Below are positions 43,830-52,893 of a stretch of 64,000 bases of DNA, in pieces (position 1 is the first letter of the stretch; each line of letters starts with the position of its first letter). Source of the stretch: Bacteroidota bacterium (GTDB lineage Bacteria; Bacteroidota; Ignavibacteria; UBA10030; SZUA-254); assembly GCA_020056225.1 (NCBI GenBank), contig JAGVIE010000023.1:62001-126000 (forward strand). Reading direction: 5' to 3'. The translations under genes and the position numbers were made by a program. The notes below the pieces were generated by a model. It ran no database searches. It had not been told where the DNA came from and saw nothing but the letters and a program-made list of their open reading frames with translations.

Positions 43830-44237
43830 ATGTACATTCTTATCGTCGAAGATAATCTTTCACATCAGAAAATTACAGAGTATGTTCTGAAACAAAATAA
43901 AGTCCCGGCAAAGTTTTTAGTTGTCAGGGATGGACAGGAGGTTCTGGATTATCTATACAGGAGAGGGATATATTCCGATCACGAAAAATATCCGATGCCA
44001 AACTTGATTCTTCTCGATTTGAATCTTCCCAAGCGTGACGGGAGGGAAGTTCTGAGACTTTTAAAAGAAGATGTAAATCTTAAAGAAATTCCGATAGTTA
44101 TATTAAGTACATCGGACCGGGAAGAAGATATCACATTCGCTTCTCATTTGGGAGTTGTCGGATATATCAGCAAGTCTATAGGTTTCGATAGATACAGCGC
44201 CGAACTAAGTTCAGTAATCAAATATGCGCGCGAGTAA
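43830..44237 (+). CDS. Single-domain response regulator (Rcp1/CheY-like)
   Basis: 135 residues, receiver domain only. Acidic pocket Glu7/Asp8 (VEDN), phospho-acceptor Asp63 (LILLDLNLPKRDG), switch Ser/Thr in ILSTSD (about 92-96) and Lys115 (YISKS). The insertion YLYRRGIYSDHEKYPMPN is typical of Rcp1-type regulators that pair with phytochrome-like or PAS kinases. No output domain. Its kinase is not adjacent. It is transcribed away from the tRNA. Confidence 0.92.
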   Translation: MYILIVEDNLSHQKITEYVLKQNKVPAKFLVVRDGQEVLDYLYRRGIYSDHEKYPMPNLILLDLNLPKRDGREVLRLLKEDVNLKEIPIVILSTSDREEDITFASHLGVVGYISKSIGFDRYSAELSSVIKYARE

Positions 44238-44319
44238 TCTATGGCTCGCCAAGCAATGTCGGTTATCCATAAATTGAATCTGTGAACGGAAATTCGTATT
44301 ATGAATCGGAAAATATTAT

Positions 44320-45627
44320 ATGTCTAAAATACTTGCCATCATAGGCCGTCCAAACGTCGGCAAATCTACACTCTTTAACCGCATAGTCGGTGCGAGAGAC
44401 GCAATCGTACATGATGAACCCGGAGTGACGAGAGATCGCCATTATGCATCGGCAGATTGGGCGGGAAAATCATTCACGCTGATTGATACGGGCGGTTACG
44501 TTCCAAATTCGACAGACCTTTACGAGAAGGCGATTCGCGAGCAAGCTGAGATCGCTATCAATGAAGCCGATGCTGTTATCTTTATTGTCGATGCTACCGA
44601 AGGAGTCACGCAGCTTGATGAGGAAGTTGCATCGATCATCCGTAAATCCCAGAAAATAATTCATCTTGTCGTCAATAAGGTTGATAGCGATAAACGTGAA
44701 GCCGACGTAGCGCAATTTTACAAACTTGGTCTCGGTATACCGATTAATATATCAGCGCTTCTTGGCAGGAATATAGGCGATTTCCTCGATGAGGTTACCG
44801 AACAATTCTCAAGCGGATCGGCAGATGAAAAAGATGAACGCCTAAAGTTAGCCGTCGTCGGTAAACCGAATGTCGGGAAATCATCTTTAGTAAATGCGTT
44901 GTTGGGAAAATCGCGGCATATCGTAACGAATATACCAGGTACCACTCGCGATTCCATCGACTCTGTTTTGAAATACCAAAAAGAGGAAATAATTTTAATA
45001 GATACAGCCGGCTTGAGGCGAAAAAGCAGGATAAAAGAGAATGTGGAATTTTACAGCGCACTTCGCGCTATCAAAAGTATAGAGCGATGCAATGTTGCAG
45101 TTCTGATGGTCGATATTGAAGCAGGTATGGATAAACAGGACCTTAGGATCCTGGAGGATATCATCGAGCGGCGGCGTGGCGTTGTTCTTGCAGTCAATAA
45201 ATGGGATACAGTCGAGAAGGATGAATTGACTGCTATGCAGTTCGAAAAATCGATTAAGAAATTTTTAAGAGAACATGATTACATTCCGGTAATATTTATT
45301 TCAGCATTAGAAAAACAGAGAATTTTTAAACTGGTCGAGCTTGCAAAAGATGTCTTTGCTGAACAAACGAAGCGTATACCAACAAACAAACTGAACAATT
45401 TATTGCTGCACGATATCGAAGAGAAACCACCCGGCTCAAAATCGGGGAAGGAAATCAAAATAAAGTATATCACACAGGTAAAAACCAATCCGCCGGCATT
45501 CGGCTTCTTCGGAAATGAACCAAAGCTCATCGAAGAAAAATATAAACGATTTCTAGAGGGAAGGATCAGGAAACATTTCGGTTTTATCGGCGTTCCGATA
45601 TCACTTTATTTCAAAAAGAAGAATTGA
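44320..45627 (+). CDS. der: Ribosome assembly GTPase Der (EngA)
   Basis: 435 residues with two tandem GTPase domains: first P-loop GRPNVGKSTLFN (8-19) with DTGG and NKVDSDK, second P-loop GKPNVGKSSLVN with DTAGLRRKS and NKWDTVEKD. The C-terminal KH-like domain follows (FGFFGNEP ... RFLEGRIRKHFGFIGVPI). It is needed for 50S subunit assembly. The next gene starts seven bases later. Confidence 0.96.
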   Translation: MSKILAIIGRPNVGKSTLFNRIVGARDAIVHDEPGVTRDRHYASADWAGKSFTLIDTGGYVPNSTDLYEKAIREQAEIAINEADAVIFIVDATEGVTQLDEEVASIIRKSQKIIHLVVNKVDSDKREADVAQFYKLGLGIPINISALLGRNIGDFLDEVTEQFSSGSADEKDERLKLAVVGKPNVGKSSLVNALLGKSRHIVTNIPGTTRDSIDSVLKYQKEEIILIDTAGLRRKSRIKENVEFYSALRAIKSIERCNVAVLMVDIEAGMDKQDLRILEDIIERRRGVVLAVNKWDTVEKDELTAMQFEKSIKKFLREHDYIPVIFISALEKQRIFKLVELAKDVFAEQTKRIPTNKLNNLLLHDIEEKPPGSKSGKEIKIKYITQVKTNPPAFGFFGNEPKLIEEKYKRFLEGRIRKHFGFIGVPISLYFKKKN

Positions 45628-45634
45628 CTACGCG

Positions 45635-47023
45635 ATGGCGCTCAACCAGAAAAAAATATTGATAGTCGGCGGGCTTGCTGCCGGTCCGAGCGCCGCCGCC
45701 AAGGCAAAACGAACAAATCCTAATGCAGATATAACTCTTTTCGAAGCGACGGATACCGTCTCATATGCAATATGTGAGGCGCCGTTTGCGGTCGGAGGTG
45801 TAATAGAGGATGAAAAGAAATTGGTAATCTTTTCTCCTGAAAAATTGCAAGAAGAAAAAGGCATCACGGTAAAAACGCTTCACCACGTCGAAAAAATCCT
45901 CACGAGCGATCACAAAATAATTGTAAGGGATTTACGTTCACATCGAATGGTGGAGTTTGAATACGGCAAACTCATAATCGCTACAGGAGCCGCACCGCGG
46001 CGCCTAAATATCGGTGGTGAAAATGGAAGGAATGTCTTTTATATCAAAACCCGTGAAGATACTCTTAACATAATTGCATGTCTTCAAACCGAACAGCCTA
46101 AGCAAGCGGTAATTATAGGAGCAGGTTTCGTTGGATTGGAGATGGCTGAAGCTTTTCGTTCCCGCGGAATTGATGTTACCTTAATCGAGCGCATAAGTCA
46201 TCCGCTGGAAGGATTTGAACAGGAGACACGTGAGCAAGTTCTCCGGGAGTTACTCGATAACGATGTGCATTTTGTTCCATTCACCACGGTCGATGCATTC
46301 CAACAGGATAATACCGGAAAAGTTCGTCACGTCATCACGAATCGAGGATCGTTCGAATGTGACATTGTTATCTTATCACTCGATGTTGAACCGAATATTA
46401 ATCTGGCGAAGGAAGCAAAAATACGTATCGGCTCAACCGGTGCGATTGTTACCGATGAGCGCCAACAAACCAACATAGACGATATCTATGCGGCGGGTGA
46501 TTGTTGTGAAGTGAAGAATATAGTCTCCGGCAAACCGATGTATATTCCTATGGCTACTATTGCGAGCAGAACGGGATCGGTTGCCGGTGAGAATGCCGCG
46601 GGAGGAAGAGCGGTCTTTAAAGGTGCCATACGTGCTGGAGCCGTAAAATTGTTCGGTCTCGAGATTGCTCAAGTCGGATTAGGATCAGAAGAAGCGCGGC
46701 AGTATGGTTTTCAAGTTATTTCAGAGTTAGTTACCTCAACATCCAAGGTAAGTATGATGCCCGACAGCGAAAAAATCGTAATCAAGCTGATTGTAGATAG
46801 ACGCACACAAAAACTGCTTGGCGCTAATCTCTTCGGCGGAAACGGTTGTGTCTTGCGTGCGAACATACTCGGCGTAGCAATCCAGCATAATATGACGGTC
46901 GATGATATTTCACACTTCGATTTGATTTATTCTCCGCCGTTTTCACCATTGTGGGATCCGATCTTGCTGGCAGCAAACAAAGCCAAGAAAAATTTAAATC
47001 TTAATCCAAAATTAAAAATCTAA
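45635..47023 (+). CDS. FAD-dependent CoA-disulfide reductase/NADH oxidase-like protein
   Basis: 462 residues. FAD-binding ILIVGGLAAGPSAAAKAKR at 8-26, a single redox Cys48 in SYAICEAPFAVGG, NAD-binding VIIGAGFVGLEMAEAF, the second FAD motif TNIDDIYAAGDCCE and a dimerisation domain from about residue 340. The Cys position matches CoA-disulfide reductases (SYxxCGLPY), but the following Gly-Leu is Glu-Ala, so the substrate may be another disulfide, perhaps bacillithiol disulfide given bshA in the window (inference). Confidence 0.82.
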   Translation: MALNQKKILIVGGLAAGPSAAAKAKRTNPNADITLFEATDTVSYAICEAPFAVGGVIEDEKKLVIFSPEKLQEEKGITVKTLHHVEKILTSDHKIIVRDLRSHRMVEFEYGKLIIATGAAPRRLNIGGENGRNVFYIKTREDTLNIIACLQTEQPKQAVIIGAGFVGLEMAEAFRSRGIDVTLIERISHPLEGFEQETREQVLRELLDNDVHFVPFTTVDAFQQDNTGKVRHVITNRGSFECDIVILSLDVEPNINLAKEAKIRIGSTGAIVTDERQQTNIDDIYAAGDCCEVKNIVSGKPMYIPMATIASRTGSVAGENAAGGRAVFKGAIRAGAVKLFGLEIAQVGLGSEEARQYGFQVISELVTSTSKVSMMPDSEKIVIKLIVDRRTQKLLGANLFGGNGCVLRANILGVAIQHNMTVDDISHFDLIYSPPFSPLWDPILLAANKAKKNLNLNPKLKI

Positions 47024-47036
47024 AATTCCCGATCTA

Positions 47037-47666
47037 ATGAAAAACTTAATCGTACTTTCCCATCCGTTGGTAAAACGTGATCTTACAATCCTCCGTGACA
47101 GGGAAACAAAAAGTCACAGCTTCAGAGCGATCTTAAGACGCACTGCAAGTATTATGGCGTACGATGTGACGCAAGATTTAAACCTCAAACAAGTCACCGT
47201 GCAAACTCCATTGGAAAAAACAAAAGGACATATAGTTACCGATTCAATTATACTTGTTCCGATTCTCCGCGCGGGACTAGGACTTGTGGGCGGTTTTGTG
47301 GAGGTCTTGCCAAACGCACGTGTCGGGCATATCGGGATGTACCGCGATGAAGAGACTTTGACGCCGGTCGACTACTATCTCAAGCTGCCAAAGAATTTAA
47401 GCAAATCTCTTGTACTGATTCTGGATCCGATGCTCGCTACAGGAGGCAGTGCGGCTGCGGCTGTTACGGTGTTGAAAGAAAAGGGCGCCCGTAGAATTCG
47501 TTTCGTCAGTCTTGTTGCCGCGCCAGAGGGTGTTCGTGTTCTTTCAAAAGCTCATCCCGATGTGATAATTTATACCTGTGCCTTAGACAGAAAACTCAAC
47601 GAGAAAGGATACATCCTTCCAGGTCTTGGCGATGCAGGTGATAGAATTTTTGGAACGGCGGAGTAG
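47037..47666 (+). CDS. upp: Uracil phosphoribosyltransferase
   Basis: 209 residues, the family length. Signatures: VPILRAGLGLVGGFVEVLPNARVGHIGMYRDEETL and the PRPP loop LILDPMLATGGSAAAAV, plus the uracil-binding C-terminal YILPGLGDAGDRIFGT. It salvages uracil to UMP. It follows the flavoprotein by 13 bases. Confidence 0.95.
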   Translation: MKNLIVLSHPLVKRDLTILRDRETKSHSFRAILRRTASIMAYDVTQDLNLKQVTVQTPLEKTKGHIVTDSIILVPILRAGLGLVGGFVEVLPNARVGHIGMYRDEETLTPVDYYLKLPKNLSKSLVLILDPMLATGGSAAAAVTVLKEKGARRIRFVSLVAAPEGVRVLSKAHPDVIIYTCALDRKLNEKGYILPGLGDAGDRIFGTAE

Positions 47667-47758
47667 CAAATTTAGAGGCGGAGTGACTCCGGTTTTTGGT
47701 TGTTTTATTACCATAACGGTACATCATTATTTTCATTTCCTAAAATTCAAAATAACAC

Positions 47759-47787
47759 TTGACAAATGAAAAATATTATTGTATCTT
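47759..47787 (+). promoter_or_regulatory. Sigma70-type promoter for the secreted-protein cluster
   Basis: TTGACA (47759-47764), a 17-base spacer and TATCTT (47782-47787). Because transcription would start near 47794, an ATG at 47766 cannot be the start of the next gene. Confidence 0.55.
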
Positions 47788-47837
47788 CTCGGTACAATAA
47801 GTGGATAATTTGGGCATTCATAATTGGGATATGGACT

Positions 47838-49235
47838 ATGATTCTAATTTCTACACTTTACAGTTGTAAACGGATACTCTTACTTTCTTTCCTAATTTTG
47901 CTTTCTTCGGCAACACTTGTTGCACAAGTGAAGATCAAGGAGAAGATTGTTCTTGCGCCGAACAATGCAATCACAACTCACGCATACGATACATCGGGAA
48001 TAATAGGCACACGTAAAGTAAGAACCTTACCAACGCTACAATCGGTGACCGACACAAACGGGACAATTGTGACGGTAAAGTACTACTATCGTACTTGTGA
48101 GGGCTTCGGGATTGTTCGCATCACCGATAGCCCGTGCACTGCGTACCACGACAGTGCGGTGGGGAATACTGTAACCGATATTAACCAACAGGGTCTTGCA
48201 GAATTTTGGTTTAGGGCTTATGACCGGCTTGATCTTAAACCATATACCATTCGAGCGTTCCCACAATTTGGTCCTAATCAAGTGATAGGAACTTGTTTCG
48301 TTCTCAGCAATAACGACTCGATCGTCGTGACTGATAATCGTGGAACACACCTCCGCTCGGATCCCGGTTACACGCCGTATGTCCAGTACCAACCTCCCGC
48401 TGGGAGTATGTGTGTAGATAATAATCCCCAACCGCAAACGTTTGATCCAAACTCTGTTGAAAAGTACAGAGATGGAGAATATTTTTACCCCGGCGGAAAT
48501 AACCTCCCATATATCGTTACGGGGTGCCCGTTGCCATGGGATGACCCGCACAATAATACTCTCGGTGTGACGTTCATGATACGTTACATGCCAAATAACC
48601 TGCCTCCGAGACAGCAGACTTGGAATCCTGTCAACAACAACACGTTAAAAGTTTGCCTCGATCAAGCTCAAAACCGATGGCACGTCAAAGTCCAAGGATT
48701 GAGGATCCCCATTTTCTCTTCAAGTTGCATCCGCAATTACACTGATCTTGGTGATGGGTGTAATCCAGCAATTCTTTCAAGTCAGATAACGAGTATAGAC
48801 CTTTACAAAATGGCGTTGAGAGATATTAAATGGTGGTGGGAAGGACCATATTCTCACCCACAGGGATCGCATCCTGAGCGGTTTGCGTTCCGAGCGGGGA
48901 TTGAGTGGCATGAGGATTACCATTTTAGTAGAGACTTGGCGAGTGTTGTAGACTCAATGAGTGCTGCGTTTCAAAGAATCTATGATGCGCTGTTTCCATA
49001 TGCGCAATATCCTTGTGCAAAAAATACCATTGAAGGTGCGAGGAACACTGTGAATAGCGAGCTTACACAAGGATGGAATGCAGCAAACGGTAGATTCGGC
49101 AATAATCCTTGGGAGATAGCGAAAAATATAAGTCAAGAGGATAAAGATGCAGATAAAAACGCCAGGACTGAATATGATCGGATAAGAGTTTGCATCACAA
49201 TCTGGGCATCGACCCAATCATGGTATCAAAATTGA
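47838..49235 (+). CDS. Secreted protein of unknown family with an HExxH motif
   Basis: 465 residues from the ATG at 47838; an in-frame ATG at 47766 lies inside the promoter spacer. A signal peptide ends around SSATLVAQ. The body is rich in Tyr, Asn, Pro and aromatic residues with nine or more cysteines. Near the C-terminus H358-E359-D360-Y361-H362 in EWHEDYHF forms an HExxH motif as in zinc metallopeptidases, but the third ligand is not identified. A C-terminal helical region (AYNTIEGARNTV-like, NPWEIAKNISQEDKD) follows. No type IX sorting domain. First of three secreted-protein genes (22-base gap to the next). Confidence 0.7.
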   Translation: MILISTLYSCKRILLLSFLILLSSATLVAQVKIKEKIVLAPNNAITTHAYDTSGIIGTRKVRTLPTLQSVTDTNGTIVTVKYYYRTCEGFGIVRITDSPCTAYHDSAVGNTVTDINQQGLAEFWFRAYDRLDLKPYTIRAFPQFGPNQVIGTCFVLSNNDSIVVTDNRGTHLRSDPGYTPYVQYQPPAGSMCVDNNPQPQTFDPNSVEKYRDGEYFYPGGNNLPYIVTGCPLPWDDPHNNTLGVTFMIRYMPNNLPPRQQTWNPVNNNTLKVCLDQAQNRWHVKVQGLRIPIFSSSCIRNYTDLGDGCNPAILSSQITSIDLYKMALRDIKWWWEGPYSHPQGSHPERFAFRAGIEWHEDYHFSRDLASVVDSMSAAFQRIYDALFPYAQYPCAKNTIEGARNTVNSELTQGWNAANGRFGNNPWEIAKNISQEDKDADKNARTEYDRIRVCITIWASTQSWYQN

Positions 49236-49257
49236 ATATTGTCTTGAGGAAATTAAT

Positions 49258-52059
49258 ATGAAAAAAATACTTTTTGTACTGATACTATTACCGCTATTGT
49301 TTGATCAGTCAATGTCCCAATCTCTTTGGTATCTGGGTTACACTCCACAACATTCATGGGATGTTGCAGGCGATACCTCGGTAGCAAATTTGAAGAGCAT
49401 GCTAAATGATGAGACGTTAGCGGGTTTTGAATTTCCGAACCCTCACCCTTATTTCAGTGCAGCTCGTATTCTGGCGGTCAATAAGGGGACTGCGGAGAAA
49501 GACTTCATTCTCAGCAAGCTCAGTCGCTTCGCTAATTTTGGTTCTCCAAACTTCCAGTGGCTCTTTTACTTTGAGTACCAACGAATCAGGGGATTCTTGG
49601 GAGATAATGGAGCCATCGCTGGCATGGACTCTATCGTTCACTTCGCACCCGATTTGTGGCTGCGTCTAAAAGCAGTTGACCATCTGGCCGTTACCGGAAG
49701 ATTAGATCACTATGATATTGTCAAGCAAGCATTTCTTCAGGGGGGATGGGCTGATAAACAAGATGCGATTGGGCTTCTGGGTACTTACGGACAGGATCCG
49801 CGATACCGGACAGAAGCAGGTGATTTTCTGGCAGAAATCGCTGCAGATTCTTTAAGTGGGGCAGCAGTAAGTAGGGTTTCAGCGTTTTCGGGAGCATCAA
49901 ACCTCGCAAAGTTCGATAAACCTAGGGCTACACAGATAATCGATCAACGTTTTCGTTCTTCTACAGGGGAAGAACAGAGAGATTTTTTTTGGGATTTGCA
50001 ACACATAGATCCTGACGGGCAGCCGGAAAGAACGATCTACGCTGTTTCATTAGAGTCAACTGAACTTGGTCGAAGTCGCTACTTACCTATGTATGGCTCA
50101 ATAGTTAAAGGGTTAGAATCAAAGAGATATCTATTACCATTTTATATTAAATTTACAAAAGATATTTATTCTGTCGAAGCTTCAACAATAGTTCGATGGG
50201 ATTTGAAAGAATTTTTGAATGATTTCATACCACTCACACCTACGGAAAGTGTCTCAATCCTCATACAACTCGACACTCTCATCAGCTACAAAACACAAGT
50301 AGCAAGTTACGGTTGGGTAGGAGATAACGCGTTTGTTACGGAGCTTTCTAATTATCTCACTAATGCTCGCAGTGCATTTATTGCAGGTGATTCTACAACT
50401 TGTGCTCGACAGATATTTTTGTTCCAAAATAAAGTCGATGAAGAATACCGGGACTCGCTTGATGGAGACAACCGCACAATCACACTTGAGGGATGGAAGT
50501 TCCTCCACTACCAAGCACAATTTGTACTCGAGAGACTCTCGGCTATTACAACTCTCTCTTTACCCATCAATGAAAATTGGAATATGGTTAGTTCACCGCT
50601 TATTCTTTCAAATCCCAGAAAAGATTCAGTCTATCCTGAGGCGATTTCATCTGCATTTGCCTATGAAGCCGGCACTGGCTACATCGAAAAAGATACACTT
50701 AAAAATGGTGTCGGTTACTGGCTTAAATATCCGTATAGTAAAAATATAGATTATACAGGTTTGAAGATCGATACAGTATATGTTGCAGTAAATGCGGGCT
50801 GGAATATGATTGGCTCGGTGTCTCAACCGATACCCATCACAAAAATTGTTCATGACGAGAATGCCGTACCATTAAATTACTTTGGATTCGATGGTGCTTA
50901 CTTTGAACCTGATTCCCTTTTACCCGGGAAAGGGTACTGGGTTAAAGTCAGTGGTAGCGGTACGTTAATCATAGGAAAAGATGCATCGGCTCTAGGATCC
51001 CAGAATGTCATTGAGCCGCCGCCTGCACCGGATGCACCATCGAAACCTGTTCTCCAATTGCCCGCAGATGTCGCAACGGCACAGTCAACATCACCAACAT
51101 TATCCTGGTATGCTGTTGAGTACGCCAATACTTATCGTTTGCAGGCAGCCACGGATTCTAACTTTTATTTTGTTGTGATCGATCAAGAGAGTATCACCGA
51201 TTTATCCTACCAAGTCGGTCCATTATCATATAACACAAAATATTATTGGCATGTAAAAGCGTACAATGTAAATGGTTACAGTTACTGGTCAAATAAACGG
51301 AGTTTTACAACTCAAAGTCCGCCAAGTGCACCACCCACTCCATCGCTTGCTTCACCTGCGAACGGTGCTACAAATATCTCGACATCACCGACATTGAGCT
51401 GGTACTCATCGAGCGGCGCAACTTCATATCGATTGCAGGTATCAAGATATTCCAGTTTCTCTACTCTTGTTTTCGATAATGCAGCCATCACGGCAACATC
51501 GAAACAGGTTAGTGCGTTATCATATAGTACAATTTATTACTGGAGAGTTAATGCATCGAACAGCAATGGAACAAGTGCATGGTCAAGTGTTCGGTCGTTC
51601 ACAACACAAGGCGCACCGTCTTCCGATCCGTGTTTACCTGCTACATCGACTGCATCACTCGATGAATTAACAATAAGTGATGCAAACGGCAACCGACAAA
51701 ATCTTTTTGTTCACAACGGAGGAAGAGGTTTGCACTTAGGTCATCCCGATTATGATTTACCGCCTGAAACTCCCAAGGGTGCGTTTCATGCGCGATTCAA
51801 ATCGGGGAAATTTGTAGAGATAATTCCTCCCAACAAAACTGTTGTGAAAATTCCCATCAAAGTAAAGGATGTTGTACTCCCGATTACTCTGCAATGGAAG
51901 GTACAATCCGGGAACAAGGTACAGTATTGGTTGATTGATCAGAAGAAGAGCCAGAAAAGAATTCCGTTAACCGGTTTGGGGAAATACAGTATTGATAGTG
52001 CTGCCGATAATTTAATTTACATAGAAGCCCAGGCGTCTGAGCCATGCATTACGAATTGA
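49258..52059 (+). CDS. Secreted modular protein with HEAT-like region and two FnIII domains
   Basis: 933 residues with signal peptide MKKILFVLILLPLLFDQSMS. Residues about 25-420 are helical and repeat-like. Two GWNMVSSP/GWNMIGSV modules (about 440-580), as in the proteins at 20302 and 24693, come next. Two fibronectin type III-like domains (about 590-690 and 690-790, each with SPTLSWY and YYWxVxAxNxNG) follow, then the ISDANGNRQNLFV ... LPPETPKGAFHARF module that elsewhere precedes a sorting domain. The protein ends without a NPFNP-type domain; the next gene carries one. It probably acts outside the cell. Confidence 0.85.
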   Translation: MKKILFVLILLPLLFDQSMSQSLWYLGYTPQHSWDVAGDTSVANLKSMLNDETLAGFEFPNPHPYFSAARILAVNKGTAEKDFILSKLSRFANFGSPNFQWLFYFEYQRIRGFLGDNGAIAGMDSIVHFAPDLWLRLKAVDHLAVTGRLDHYDIVKQAFLQGGWADKQDAIGLLGTYGQDPRYRTEAGDFLAEIAADSLSGAAVSRVSAFSGASNLAKFDKPRATQIIDQRFRSSTGEEQRDFFWDLQHIDPDGQPERTIYAVSLESTELGRSRYLPMYGSIVKGLESKRYLLPFYIKFTKDIYSVEASTIVRWDLKEFLNDFIPLTPTESVSILIQLDTLISYKTQVASYGWVGDNAFVTELSNYLTNARSAFIAGDSTTCARQIFLFQNKVDEEYRDSLDGDNRTITLEGWKFLHYQAQFVLERLSAITTLSLPINENWNMVSSPLILSNPRKDSVYPEAISSAFAYEAGTGYIEKDTLKNGVGYWLKYPYSKNIDYTGLKIDTVYVAVNAGWNMIGSVSQPIPITKIVHDENAVPLNYFGFDGAYFEPDSLLPGKGYWVKVSGSGTLIIGKDASALGSQNVIEPPPAPDAPSKPVLQLPADVATAQSTSPTLSWYAVEYANTYRLQAATDSNFYFVVIDQESITDLSYQVGPLSYNTKYYWHVKAYNVNGYSYWSNKRSFTTQSPPSAPPTPSLASPANGATNISTSPTLSWYSSSGATSYRLQVSRYSSFSTLVFDNAAITATSKQVSALSYSTIYYWRVNASNSNGTSAWSSVRSFTTQGAPSSDPCLPATSTASLDELTISDANGNRQNLFVHNGGRGLHLGHPDYDLPPETPKGAFHARFKSGKFVEIIPPNKTVVKIPIKVKDVVLPITLQWKVQSGNKVQYWLIDQKKSQKRIPLTGLGKYSIDSAADNLIYIEAQASEPCITN

Positions 52060-52072
52060 AAAGGAGAAAATT

Positions 52073-52756
52073 ATGAGGATTCGATATTGCCATATTATTT
52101 TACTTCTTGTTGCAACCGTAATACTTGCCGCAAGTATATTTTCCCAGCAAGATATCGGGAAGAACAATTCAGCTAATATATATTATGTTTCATTTCTGTC
52201 GCAGAGTAACAGCATAGAGCTTTCGGTTGAAAATGGTTCATTAAGTCCAATATCTAATCTTTCCATCGAGCCGGAAGAATTGCCTAAGTGGATACACCTA
52301 TCCCCGAACAAGCATATCATCTCAAACTTAAAAGATGGGGAGGAGAAATCGGTACAATTTAATTTTTCAGTTGATAAGCAAGCACCTGTGAAGAAAGAGA
52401 AAATCCTATCGTTCAATATCGTTACGACTGATGGGAATCGTTGGAGAAAGGAAATAAAAATATCGGTCGAGCAGCCAAAGGAGTTTGAATTGTTTCAAAA
52501 CTTTCCCAACCCATTCAATCCGACAACAACTATCGGTTTTCAATTACCTCAAGATGGGAAAGTCAAACTGAATATTTTTAACCTATTAGGACAAGAAATT
52601 ACAACCCTCATCGAAGAAGATTTACCTGCCGGGTATCATGAGAAGATATGGAATGCAGAAGATAACGCCAGCGGAGTCTATATCTACCAAGTATCAATCA
52701 CGAATCAATCCGGGTATCACGCTGTTGATAGGAGGAAGATTATACTCATCAGATAA
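52073..52756 (+). CDS. Small secreted protein with a T9SS type A sorting domain
   Basis: 227 residues. Signal peptide MRIRYCHIILLLVATVILAAS, a central immunoglobulin-like domain (residues about 30-130), then a complete sorting domain at about 138-227: LFQNFPNPFNPTTTIGFQLP, FNLLGQEITTL and GVYIYQVSI. AAGGAG precedes the ATG. It follows the 933-residue protein by 13 bases and may partner with or anchor it (inference). Confidence 0.85.
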   Translation: MRIRYCHIILLLVATVILAASIFSQQDIGKNNSANIYYVSFLSQSNSIELSVENGSLSPISNLSIEPEELPKWIHLSPNKHIISNLKDGEEKSVQFNFSVDKQAPVKKEKILSFNIVTTDGNRWRKEIKISVEQPKEFELFQNFPNPFNPTTTIGFQLPQDGKVKLNIFNLLGQEITTLIEEDLPAGYHEKIWNAEDNASGVYIYQVSITNQSGYHAVDRRKIILIR

Positions 52757-52793
52757 TAAGTGATTTCACACAGAATCGCCCCCACTAGTTTTC

Positions 52794-52822
52794 TTGACAT
52801 TCACCCACCATCCAAGTATATT
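52794..52822 (+). promoter_or_regulatory. Strong sigma70-type promoter upstream of the first rel gene
   Basis: TTGACA (52794-52799), exactly 17 bases, TATATT (52817-52822). One of the best promoter matches in the window. Transcription from it would give a leader of about 65 bases before the rel start. Confidence 0.7.
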
Positions 52823-52856
52823 TCATTAGAACAAGTATTGAATTATAAAGGACTTG

Positions 52857-52882
52857 CAACCTTGCTAAGTTAGGTTGTTTTT
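52857..52882 (+). terminator. Terminator-like hairpin in the rel leader
   Basis: CAACCT (52857-52862) pairs with AGGTTG (52872-52877) and is followed by TTTTT (52878-52882), ending 11 bases before the rel ATG. It lies downstream of the strong promoter, so it could act as an attenuator or hide the ribosome-binding region. No Shine-Dalgarno is visible before the ATG. Confidence 0.5.
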
Positions 52883-52893
52883 GCTTTCAATCT

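Noticed and set aside
47766-47837. Longer start for the secreted HExxH protein at 47766
   Set aside because: This ATG lies between the -35 and -10 of a good promoter, and the signal peptide is better placed from 47838.
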